NCBI GenBank assembly: GCA_017534025.1
Contig: JAFWDF010000050.1
Location: forward strand, 1-21,749
Direction: 5' to 3'
Origin: Bacillota bacterium
GTDB lineage: Bacteria > Bacillota > Clostridia > Peptostreptococcales > Anaerovoracaceae
DNA: 21,749 nt
Below, piece by piece: positions 1 through 6,985 of this stretch (position 1 is its first letter; every line of letters begins with the position of its first letter). The notes beneath the pieces are model-generated. The model saw only the letters and a program-made list of their open reading frames with translations, made no database searches and was not told the origin of the DNA. A program made the translations under genes and the position numbers.

Positions 1-30
1 CCTTTGCCTTTTTCCTTTTAACCCTCTCAT
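1..30 (-). CDS. Start of an unidentified gene, cut by the window edge
   Basis: An ATG at 30-28 overlaps the TGA stop of the Nudix gene (ATGA). It has a good ribosome binding site, AAGGAG at 41-36, five bases upstream. Only ten codons lie in the window (MRGLKGKRQR), a very basic N-terminus, so the product cannot be named. The overlap suggests translational coupling to the Nudix gene. Confidence 0.5.
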   Translation of the reverse strand, partial: MRGLKGKRQR

Positions 31-650
31 ACTGTCTCCTTTCTCTCTCCAAGCTGTTTCAGATATTTCCACAGAATTCTGGCGGTCAGGCCCCAGATGC
101 CGTACCCTTCATACTCCCAGTATTTGGTCATTCCATAGGGTTTCTCCACCTGCAGATGCCGGCGGAGGACCGGCGGCAGCGCCAGATCGTCGTTCATGGT
201 CATCGTATAACGGTATCGTTCCGGCTCATTGGCAAGAAAAAATGCCAGAGGAACCCGGAAAACGGAGTCCACTTCATCGCTGCAGACAATCGACTCCGCT
301 GCCTTCCGTTCGATCAGGCCTACAAACGGCTGCACCTGTCTTCCGCCCTGGATCTGCTCTTTCTGCAGCGTGCCCAGCAGTTCTACCGATCCGGTGTCCA
401 GACCCAGTTCCTCACAGGTTTCCCGGATCACAGCATCTTCCGGCGACTCGTTTTCCTCCAGATGCCCGCCCGGCAGGCTGACTTCGCCCGGCTGGCTCAC
501 CGTATCGGAACGCACTTCAAACAGCAGATCCCAGCCATTCTCCGTTTCTATGAAAGGCAGGAGAACCGCGGAAGAAATCCGGTTTTCCGGCGGCTTTCTG
601 CCGGCTGCATCCATTAAATTTTCTTTTGTAATGCGCTTTTTCCCCATCAT
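27..650 (-). CDS. Nudix hydrolase, CoA pyrophosphatase-like
   Basis: The product, about 207 residues, is a Nudix hydrolase that should cleave a nucleoside diphosphate linked to another group. A perfectly spaced Nudix box, G-x5-E-x7-RE-x2-EE-x-G, runs from residue 62 to 84 (G62, E68, R76-E77, E80-E81, G83). The segment just before it (LLFEVRS...PGEVSLPGG) resembles the NuCoA signature of CoA diphosphatases such as YeaB/NudL, so CoA or an acyl-CoA is the best substrate guess. The frame stays open to a GTG at 737. I prefer the ATG pair at 650/647, because an AAGGGGGGG ribosome binding site lies seven bases upstream and the predicted transcription start is near 742, almost at the GTG. The family is certain; the substrate is inferred. 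Confidence 0.88.
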   Translation of the reverse strand: MMGKKRITKENLMDAAGRKPPENRISSAVLLPFIETENGWDLLFEVRSDTVSQPGEVSLPGGHLEENESPEDAVIRETCEELGLDTGSVELLGTLQKEQIQGGRQVQPFVGLIERKAAESIVCSDEVDSVFRVPLAFFLANEPERYRYTMTMNDDLALPPVLRRHLQVEKPYGMTKYWEYEGYGIWGLTARILWKYLKQLGERKETV

Positions 651-748
651 TATGATTCCCCCCCTTCTCCGAACTGCAATTATCCTTTGCCCGGTATGCC
701 AGAAGCAGGCCGCCCCGGCCTTTTTCAGAAACTTCACTTTTTTATAAT

Positions 749-757
749 ATTATAGCA
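749..757 (-). promoter_or_regulatory. Extended -10 promoter for the Nudix gene
   Basis: Read on the minus strand the bases are TGCTATAAT, an extended -10 element (TGn plus a perfect TATAAT). No good -35 hexamer sits 16-18 bases upstream, as is common for extended -10 promoters. The predicted start, near 742, leaves a leader of about 90 nt before the Nudix ATG. Confidence 0.55.
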
Positions 758-763
758 TACACA

Positions 764-798
764 CCGGTTCCATGCGTATTCACTTCCGGAGGAACCGG
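764..798. repeat. Inverted repeat around the -35 region of the Nudix promoter
   Basis: CCGGTTCC (764-771) and GGAACCGG (791-798) form a perfect 8-bp inverted repeat with a 19-base spacer. The -35 position of the Nudix promoter falls just inside it, so it could be an operator. CCGG-rich words are common in this genome, so chance occurrence is quite possible. Confidence 0.25.
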
Positions 799-835
799 CG
801 AACGCGGTCCCGTTCTCATCACAGAAGGAATCACA

Positions 836-870
836 AAACAAAAAAGAGCAGCCGAAGCTGCTCCATTTTT
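836..870 (-). terminator. Intrinsic terminator after the exonuclease gene
   Basis: On the minus strand, GAGCAGC-TTCG-GCTGCTC (863-846) is a perfect 7-bp stem with a stable UUCG tetraloop, followed by TTTTTTGTTTT. It ends transcription arriving from the exonuclease side and insulates the Nudix promoter. The plus strand also has a T-run after the stem, so the terminator may work in both directions. Confidence 0.85.
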
Positions 871-884
871 ACACATTCTGTTTA

Positions 885-968
885 TCATTTTGTCTGCCCG
901 GCCTCACCTCCTGCCACCTTATTAAAACTTTCACGCGCCATTTTTTCATGCTGTCCGCTGCGGATCAT
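885..968 (-). CDS. Possible 27-residue small ORF after the exonuclease gene
   Basis: An ATG lies nine bases after the exonuclease TAG stop, and in the same frame. It opens 27 codons (MIRSGQHEKMARESFNKVAG and seven more) ending 21 bases before the terminator stem. AGAGG lies upstream, but only three bases from the ATG, which is closer than ideal. The peptide is polar and partly amphipathic, and I recognise no family. Because it shares the frame of the exonuclease, it could also be a former C-terminal tail cut off by a new stop codon. This is a weak call based on position and composition only. Confidence 0.25.
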   Translation of the reverse strand: MIRSGQHEKMARESFNKVAGGEAGQTK

Positions 969-974
969 TTTCCT

Positions 975-1674
975 CTATTCGTCCTGATCCTGAAACAGCG
1001 CCGCCAGCTGCGCCCCGAATTTATCCCCTAAAGAGAATGTACTGTGCTCCACTTCCGGTTTAATCACATCCCGTACCTTCGCCATCTGCTCCAGATAGCG
1101 GCCGGTCAGCACCAGCTGCACCATTTCCGATGTGATGCGGGCATCATACAGAGCCCGGTGCGCCTTCCCCTTCTCAAAATTGATCCCGGCCATTTCCGCC
1201 GCCGATTCCAGAGAGAGCTGCCTCTGCAGATTGATCTCCGTAATTTTCGGGAACATCGCCTGGAAATCCTGCCAGTCTTCCAGTGCCGGAGGAAATGCAA
1301 CCTCCTTAAAACTGCATTCCGACTGCAGCTGCTGCAGATCGCTGCGGCTCCAGCTGTAGATGCGGGCAGGTTCATTACCAATCCATTCCGCAAAGCTCTG
1401 CAGGGCCTCCGCAAAGCTCTTCGCGCCTTCCAGATCTTCCATGGTAATGCCGGTCAACCTGGTAATATTGCCTTCCACTTTTGTGTTCAGCGCCGGCCGG
1501 ATAAGAATCTCGAACTCTTCCTGCTTCTCATATTTGTCATTGAGCTTCACAGCTCCGATTTCAATCAATTCCGAAGCAAGGCGCTTTTCCCCTTTTTTTT
1601 TGATCCCGGTTCCGGTTTTTCGCCGACACCGGATTCATTTCAAAATCCAGAATAACATGTACCGTGGTGCTCAC
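975..1674 (-). pseudogene. DEDDh 3'-5' exonuclease (DnaQ/KapD-like), frameshifted at an A9 run
   Basis: The long open part (975-1568) carries the second and third exonuclease motifs: LTGITMEDL...WSRSDL, and HRALYDA, whose His and Asp identify the DEDDh class. It lacks the first motif (DxE) and has no normal start (only TTG at 1568). The missing motif lies upstream in another frame: a GTG at 1674 opens VHVILDFEMNPVS with Asp10 and Glu12. The frames meet at a run of nine A followed by four G (plus-strand T-run 1593-1601). Removing one A joins them into a 232-residue protein reading ...QKKGEKRLASELIEIGAV. The GTG overlaps its GGGAGGTG ribosome binding site. The gene is therefore broken, misread in sequencing, or rescued by slippage at the A-run. 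The expected role is single-strand 3'-5' DNA or RNA trimming. Confidence 0.85.
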
Positions 1675-1709
1675 CTCCCATCTTCAAGCTATCCTATACC
1701 GCATTTCCG

Positions 1710-2309
1710 TTAATCCGTGTCTGTCCCCGTTCCCATCGGAACGTTCCATTCCGGCAGCCGGCCCATGCGCCTCAGGATGAGCGCTGCCGCGAAACCCAGC
1801 AGTGTTCCGGTCACGGTGCCTGCCACCGTCAACACCGGCAGATACAGAAAAATCTTCACCGTCTCCGTCACCAGTGCCGCCACCAGCAACTGCCCTACAT
1901 TGTGAAACACACCGCCGCCCAGGCTGACACCCACCGGACTGAAGAGCCGGCTTTTCATCAGCACCAGCATGACCAGAAAACTCAGCAGGCCGCCGGACAG
2001 ACTGTAAAGCATGGCGGACAGACCGCTGAACAGCAGGCCGGACAGCATGATGCGAACCATATTTATAACAAACGCGTATCCCGGTCCCAGGACATACAGC
2101 GCTACCAGAACTACCAGATTGGACAGGCCCAGTTTGATCCCCGGAACGCCGAAATTAAACGGAATCAGCATTTCCACATAGGAAAATATTAATGTCAGTG
2201 CCACAAGAACCGATGACAATGCCACGCCGGAAGCCTGTTTCCGGCTCCGCTCCGCGCGGTTTAATCCCGGCCGGAACCGATTCGCCCCGGTATTCTCTGC
2301 CTTCTTCAT
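1710..2309 (-). CDS. Gx transporter family membrane protein (Hpre_diP_synt_I family)
   Basis: This 199-residue protein begins with a basic cytoplasmic tail of about 30 residues. Five or six hydrophobic segments follow, including LGLSNLVVLVALYVLG, FVINMVRIMLSGLLF and LGGGVFHNVGQLLVAAL. The PGIKLGLSN and GGxxHNxGQL patterns are typical of the family named after heptaprenyl diphosphate synthase component I (PF07456), now usually called Gx transporters. Their substrate is not firmly known. The ATG overlaps the TGA of the NusG-domain-II gene (ATGA), and AGGGGAAAG precedes it, so the two are translationally coupled. This pairing is common in Clostridia, often near flavin or redox genes, but here the pair follows addB. 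The family is well supported; the function is not. Confidence 0.85.
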   Translation of the reverse strand: MKKAENTGANRFRPGLNRAERSRKQASGVALSSVLVALTLIFSYVEMLIPFNFGVPGIKLGLSNLVVLVALYVLGPGYAFVINMVRIMLSGLLFSGLSAMLYSLSGGLLSFLVMLVLMKSRLFSPVGVSLGGGVFHNVGQLLVAALVTETVKIFLYLPVLTVAGTVTGTLLGFAAALILRRMGRLPEWNVPMGTGTDTD

Positions 2310-2737
2310 AGGTCTTTCCCCTGTTCCGGCGAGCCCGCAATCACGTCGATCCCGTCCGTATCCTCACTGCTTCCGCCGGATACCGAAACCACCACCCGGT
2401 TCGGCAGGCAGATCAGTGTCTGGTTCGACCGGCTGATACCGCCTTCAGACCGGTGTTGTTCCAGGCAGTACTGATCCGGGCAGGATGCCTCGCTCATGAA
2501 TGCCTTGCCGTCCTGAATTGTCAACTGATTTGTTCCGTAATCCGAACGAATTTCGATCACCTGATCCTCCTCCAGAAGATAGGTTCCGTATTCCGCACCG
2601 TCCACTTCCACCCGGACCACGGAGCCGGTGTCGCCGGCACGGTACGCCCACACGCTGGTGGCAGCGCAGAACACCAGAATCAGGAACAGCAGAACGAGAT
2701 CCGCTTTCCGGATAATCCCTTTCCATTCTTTAAACAA
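2306..2737 (-). CDS. NusG domain II-containing membrane-anchored protein
   Basis: This 143-residue protein has a short cytoplasmic start, one membrane segment (about residues 13-31) and an extracytoplasmic domain. The domain has the NusG domain II layout (PF07009): a beta-rich part (VRVEVDGAEYGTYLL), then SCPDQYC with Cys86 and Cys91, then ICLPNRVVV with Cys110. It has no KOW or NGN transcription-factor domain, so it should not be called NusG. The start is the TTG at 2737, inside the 3' end of addB (8-base overlap). A GGAG lies 11 bases upstream, and no better start follows in frame. It probably works with the Gx transporter whose ATG overlaps its stop. Its biochemical role is unknown. Confidence 0.85.
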   Translation of the reverse strand: MFKEWKGIIRKADLVLLFLILVFCAATSVWAYRAGDTGSVVRVEVDGAEYGTYLLEEDQVIEIRSDYGTNQLTIQDGKAFMSEASCPDQYCLEQHRSEGGISRSNQTLICLPNRVVVSVSGGSSEDTDGIDVIAGSPEQGKDL

Positions 2738-5700
2738 TGCTGCATATACTCCTGTAACTGCAGTACCTGCAGGCGTCGGACTGTTTGCCCTTCGCCGGAT
2801 CGATGTCCACCCGGCCGCCCGCCAGCCCTTCGGCCGCCTGCTTCATATTCTCGTCATTCACGCGGATCAGATCCGCAAAATCCTCTTCGCTGAGCAGCGC
2901 ATTGCCGTCTTTTATCGTACCGTCTTTTTTCCGGTAGACCGGAATCACGGACGAACTCCCGGTGAATTCCCGGTCCATGCCGCTGATCACTTCATTATCA
3001 TTAATGAGAATGCCGTCCAGCTTCGCGCCGTCCACATGTTTTTTGCGGACTTCCCGTTCGGCATCTTCCCCGCCGAGTCCGGTAATATTAATGTTTTGGT
3101 TCCGGATGGAGAAATAGAATACGCCTGCCGGTCCGGCCGCCCGGATTCCGCCCATGGCACCCTTCAGGTAGATCATCAGCTGCATGCGCCAGCCGCTGCG
3201 CACCTCCTCCAGGTCAAAGGACTCCCGGCCGGTCTTGTAATCAATGATCCGCACCAGGTCGTGGTCCTCTCCCTGCAGAATGTCCACACGGTCGATCTTT
3301 CCTTCTACGGCCACCTGCCCGCCGTCTTCCAGTTCAATGACGATCGGCGGAAACAGATCGTACGGTTTCTGCCCGAATCCCTGTTCAAAATAGATCGCCC
3401 GTACTGCACCGCTGCGCACCTGCTCTATCATCAGCCAGGCCGTAAGCGCCGCTGCCGGTTTGATGCGTTCGCGCAGATACCGGTCCCGTTCCGTGGCATC
3501 CAGGACGCCTTCACGGTAAGACAGGGCAAACTCGTCAATAAACCCGGAAACCATCTCCGCCACTTCTTCTTCGGTAATGGTCTGCCAACCGGAGCCTTCG
3601 CCGCTGACGCCGGTTTCCCGGTCGGTCAGCGCCCGCGCTACCCGCTTGAGGCAATCGTGATAAATATCTCCCACAGAACGCATGTCCGTTTCGAAAGACC
3701 GCTGCTCGGAAGGCCGCAGGCCATAGGAAACGAAGAATGAGAACGGACAGCGGGAATACTTCTCCAGCGAACTGGCACTGAAAATCAGCTCCCGGCTGCC
3801 GCCGCGGCCGAATAATTCACGGACCTGCGCCCGGCCGGCCCGCTCCACCCGGTTGGTATGGAACAGCCCGCTGCGGACCATTTCGTATTCCGGCCGGCCC
3901 GTGAGCACCAGCGCCGCCGCTTTCCACACCGGCTCCGGCTCCCTGCCGTCCATCGCGCCGCGAAGGCTGCGGATCAGATGCGGCATGGCTGCCTGCTCCG
4001 TCTGCACCAGACGAAGGTCGTCGCCCGACCGGAGCACATCGTACTCCAGGATATCGCTGCCGTAATTCAGAAGCATTTCCGTAACCAGCAGGGACGGCCG
4101 CAGTTCTGATCCGTCAGTGTCCTGGTCGGCATAGGAAAGGACCAGCAGATCCTGCACCTTGCCCAGATTCCGGAACACCGCCAGCTCCTGTTCCATCCGG
4201 CGCTGTTCATCGGTATGCCCCACACTGCGGAAGCGCTGCTCGATCATCTGCATTTCTTCTTCGGACAGCAGACCGGCGCCATGCCCTTCCTCCGGCAGGA
4301 TACCTTCATTTGCCCCCATGACAAACAGCGCCCGGACCTGGCTGAACCGGCTGCGCTGCATCGTACCCATCAGCACCTGATCACCGGTGGTCGGGATCAT
4401 GCCGATCCGCACTTCCCGGAATCCTTCTTTCAGAATCTCCGCAAACTCGCCGTCACTCAGTTCCCGGCTGCCCAGCACTTCCACAATCTGGTCAAAAATC
4501 CCCAGAATGGCTTCCCAGATCTGGGCAGTGATGCCGGCCTGCTCCAGCAGGCCGCTGTTCTCCAGTTCCTGCCTGGCCTGTTCAATGCGCCGCGGCATAT
4601 CTGCCTGTTCGGTAAGGAACGTATACAGTGCCTCCGTTTTTTCCAGCACCGTCTTCCGGCCGCGGAACAGCTGCTCCGCGGCTGTCATGTACGCATCCGC
4701 GGCCTGCCGGTATCCGTCGATCTCCGCCAGCCGCTCTTCGCCCAGCTCGGTGGAACCGTAGCGGAACGGAGACTTCCAGCGGCCGCTGCGGATATGGTAT
4801 TGCCGGCAATAGTTTTCCAGCAAATCACAGGCATTGTCGTCGAGCGGCGAAAAACCGGTCTTCAGCATCCGGAACACATCGTCAAACCGGCGGCGGCGGA
4901 CCACGCAGTCTGTCATCGCATCGATAAACTCGATCTCCGGTTCCTGGGCGATGCTGCGTTTGTCATCCACAAACAGCGGAATGCCGTAATCCTCAAATAC
5001 CCGGCGGTATACCGATCCCCGTTTTGTCATATCGTTGCAGATCACGACAATATCGCGGTAGCGATAGCCCTGTTCCCGCACCAGTTCCGTAATCCGGACA
5101 GCTGCGGATTCCGCCTCCGCGTAGAAATCACCGGCCTTGACAATCCGGACTTCCGGATCCGGATCCTCTGTGAGAATGCCGATATATTCCTCCGAAAACG
5201 GTGTCCCGGCACGGGATGCCATTTCCCGGAACTGCCGGCCCATACGGCGCGGCACTTCAAAAACATCATTCTGCGTGTCGTCTCCGGCCAATACGATATT
5301 GACCTCCGGAGCATCGGCCGCAATGGCTTCCACCAGTTCCAGCATACCCGGCACAAGGTAATCGAATCCCGCGATCCAGAACACACTGTCCGCGATCCTC
5401 GGATACTCCGCAGCATGTGCATTAACATAAGCCTGCAGGTCTTCACTGTCGGTGAATTTTCCTTCTGTCGCGTCCCGGTAATCACTGTAAATGCGGCGCA
5501 CCTGGCGCAGCTTCTCCTGCAGCAGGGCGTCATCGGCAAAAGCCTCTTCCATCTCCAGCAGTTCCTCCGGCGTCACGCCGTACTGCTTTAATTCCGTAAT
5601 GAGATCCGTCAGCAATTCAAGAAAGGAAGTGCTGCCGGCAGTTTCCCCAAAGATTCCGTCCGGGGAATCCAGTGCAGAAGAAAGCACCGACAGGAGCATA

Positions 5701-5960
5701 TAGCGGCCGTATTTGTTAATGACCGTGCCCGGAGGCCTGCCTGCATAGCCGAGAATCCGGCGGGACAGCCCCCCGAAGCTCATGATCTCCAGTTCCAGGA
5801 GCGCCTCTGCATTCATATACGAGAAGGCGTCCCGCTCGGCCTGCAGTGTGAACTGATCCGGCACCAGCAGAATGGTATTCAGAGGCATGCGCTCCGCAAT
5901 GCGGCTGTACAGAAACCGGTCCATATCCCGGTCCGAACGCCCGTAATATACGTTGATCAC
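2730..5960 (-). CDS. addB: AddB/RexB subunit of the AddAB helicase-nuclease
   Basis: This 1076-residue subunit belongs to the AddAB (RexAB) complex, which resects double-strand DNA ends for recombination. The N-terminus has the AddB pattern ILLVPDQFTLQAE, followed by a helicase-like body. The C-terminus is a RecB-type nuclease: Asp-Tyr-Lys at 907-909 (IIDYKTG) and GKIDRVD before it. An iron-sulfur site is formed by Cys738 (SRCPFSFF) and Cys1064, Cys1067 and Cys1073 (ACRYCSYRSIC). The usual N-terminal Walker A is missing: the place of GxxGSGKT reads YGRSDRDMDRF. This matches the type 2 (RexB) subunits and fits the slightly short length. GTG is the start, with AAAGGAGGGG five bases upstream. 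No addA is adjacent; addB instead overlaps the NusG-domain-II gene. Confidence 0.93.
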   Translation of the reverse strand: MINVYYGRSDRDMDRFLYSRIAERMPLNTILLVPDQFTLQAERDAFSYMNAEALLELEIMSFGGLSRRILGYAGRPPGTVINKYGRYMLLSVLSSALDSPDGIFGETAGSTSFLELLTDLITELKQYGVTPEELLEMEEAFADDALLQEKLRQVRRIYSDYRDATEGKFTDSEDLQAYVNAHAAEYPRIADSVFWIAGFDYLVPGMLELVEAIAADAPEVNIVLAGDDTQNDVFEVPRRMGRQFREMASRAGTPFSEEYIGILTEDPDPEVRIVKAGDFYAEAESAAVRITELVREQGYRYRDIVVICNDMTKRGSVYRRVFEDYGIPLFVDDKRSIAQEPEIEFIDAMTDCVVRRRRFDDVFRMLKTGFSPLDDNACDLLENYCRQYHIRSGRWKSPFRYGSTELGEERLAEIDGYRQAADAYMTAAEQLFRGRKTVLEKTEALYTFLTEQADMPRRIEQARQELENSGLLEQAGITAQIWEAILGIFDQIVEVLGSRELSDGEFAEILKEGFREVRIGMIPTTGDQVLMGTMQRSRFSQVRALFVMGANEGILPEEGHGAGLLSEEEMQMIEQRFRSVGHTDEQRRMEQELAVFRNLGKVQDLLVLSYADQDTDGSELRPSLLVTEMLLNYGSDILEYDVLRSGDDLRLVQTEQAAMPHLIRSLRGAMDGREPEPVWKAAALVLTGRPEYEMVRSGLFHTNRVERAGRAQVRELFGRGGSRELIFSASSLEKYSRCPFSFFVSYGLRPSEQRSFETDMRSVGDIYHDCLKRVARALTDRETGVSGEGSGWQTITEEEVAEMVSGFIDEFALSYREGVLDATERDRYLRERIKPAAALTAWLMIEQVRSGAVRAIYFEQGFGQKPYDLFPPIVIELEDGGQVAVEGKIDRVDILQGEDHDLVRIIDYKTGRESFDLEEVRSGWRMQLMIYLKGAMGGIRAAGPAGVFYFSIRNQNINITGLGGEDAEREVRKKHVDGAKLDGILINDNEVISGMDREFTGSSSVIPVYRKKDGTIKDGNALLSEEDFADLIRVNDENMKQAAEGLAGGRVDIDPAKGKQSDACRYCSYRSICSIV

Positions 5961-5996
5961 CGGTTCCCCTCCTTTTTCTCTCCCGGCCGCGCCGTT

Positions 5997-6599
5997 TTAC
6001 AACTCCCTGCGGCCGTCCAGCGCCCGCGCCAGCGTCACTTCGTCGGTGTATTCCAGATCGCCGCCCACCGGAATGCCGTGGGCGATCCGGCTGACTTTGA
6101 TGCCGGACGGCTTGATGAGCCGTGCCGCATACATGGCAGTGGCCTCTCCTTCGATGGTCGGATTCGTTGCCAGGATGACCTCTTCCACCTCGCTGTCCTG
6201 CAGACGCACAATCAATTCTTTTAATGCTATGTCCTCCGGACCGATTCCGTCCATGGGGGAAATCGCCCCGTGCAGCACATGATACAGCCCTTTGTACTCT
6301 TTCATCCGCTCGATGGCAATCACATCGCCGGCCTGTTCCACCACACAGATCTGCGTCCGGTCACGGGACTCATCCGCGCAGATGGCGCAGGGTTCCCGGT
6401 CCGTCAGATTGCCGCAGACCGGGCAGTATTTCATTTCCGACTTGGCCCGGCGGATGGAGTCCGCCAGCGCGCCCGCCTGGGAGTCCTCCATGGACAGGAT
6501 GTGAAACGCCAGCCGCTGCGCGGTTTTTCCGCCGATGCCGGGAAGCCTGGACAATTCCCTGACCAGGTCTTCCAGCGGCTTTGGATAACGCAGTGCCAT
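5997..6599 (-). CDS. recR: Recombination mediator RecR
   Basis: At 200 residues this is the normal length for RecR, which forms a DNA-encircling clamp and with RecF and RecO loads RecA on gapped DNA. Domains in order are a helix-hairpin-helix near LSRLPGIGGKTAQRLAFHIL (17-36), a zinc finger with Cys59, Cys62, Cys71 and Cys74 (CPVCGNLTDREPCAIC), and a TOPRIM domain starting at ICVVEQAGDVIAIER. The C-terminal ATNPTIEGEATAMY segment is also typical. The ATG is preceded by AGGA. Only eight bases separate it from ybaB upstream and 36 from addB downstream, so dnaX-ybaB-recR-addB is probably one operon. Nothing looks defective. Confidence 0.97.
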   Translation of the reverse strand: MALRYPKPLEDLVRELSRLPGIGGKTAQRLAFHILSMEDSQAGALADSIRRAKSEMKYCPVCGNLTDREPCAICADESRDRTQICVVEQAGDVIAIERMKEYKGLYHVLHGAISPMDGIGPEDIALKELIVRLQDSEVEEVILATNPTIEGEATAMYAARLIKPSGIKVSRIAHGIPVGGDLEYTDEVTLARALDGRREL

Positions 6600-6607
6600 A
6601 CCGGTTC

Positions 6608-6961
6608 CTACATCATGCCCGGAATATTAATTCCGCCGGTAACCTTGGACATCTCAGCTTCGCTGATTTCGGAAATCTGGCGCAGTCCTTCATTGACCGC
6701 CGCAATGATCAGATCCTGCAGCATCTCGATATCGTCCGGATCCACAACCTCCGGTTTTAAATTCACTTCCAGCAGTTCCTTCTTCCCGCTCACCTTGACG
6801 CTGACGGCGCCGCCGCCTGCGGAAGCTTCGACGACCTTCGCCTCGATCTCTTCCTGCGCTTTTTCCATCATGAGCTGCATTGACTGGATCTGCTGCATCT
6901 GCTGCTGCATATTTCCTGCTCTCTGACGAGGCTTCTTTCCTGCTTTCATTCCCTTTCCCAT
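6608..6961 (-). CDS. ybaB: YbaB/EbfC family nucleoid-associated protein
   Basis: This 117-residue protein has a basic N-terminus and a Gln/Met-rich helix (QQQMQQIQSMQLMMEKAQ). The YbaB core follows: V-E-A-S-A-G-G-G-A-V-S-V, then VNLKPEVVDPDDIEMLQDLI and a second helix. Members form dimers that bind DNA and help organise the nucleoid. Its place between dnaX and recR is the classic arrangement in many bacteria. The ATG has AAAGGAG nine bases upstream. The Gln/Met-rich N-terminal stretch is somewhat repetitive but common in clostridial members. Confidence 0.96.
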   Translation of the reverse strand: MGKGMKAGKKPRQRAGNMQQQMQQIQSMQLMMEKAQEEIEAKVVEASAGGGAVSVKVSGKKELLEVNLKPEVVDPDDIEMLQDLIIAAVNEGLRQISEISEAEMSKVTGGINIPGMM

Positions 6962-6985
6962 AATGATTTCTCCTTTCCAAACGAG

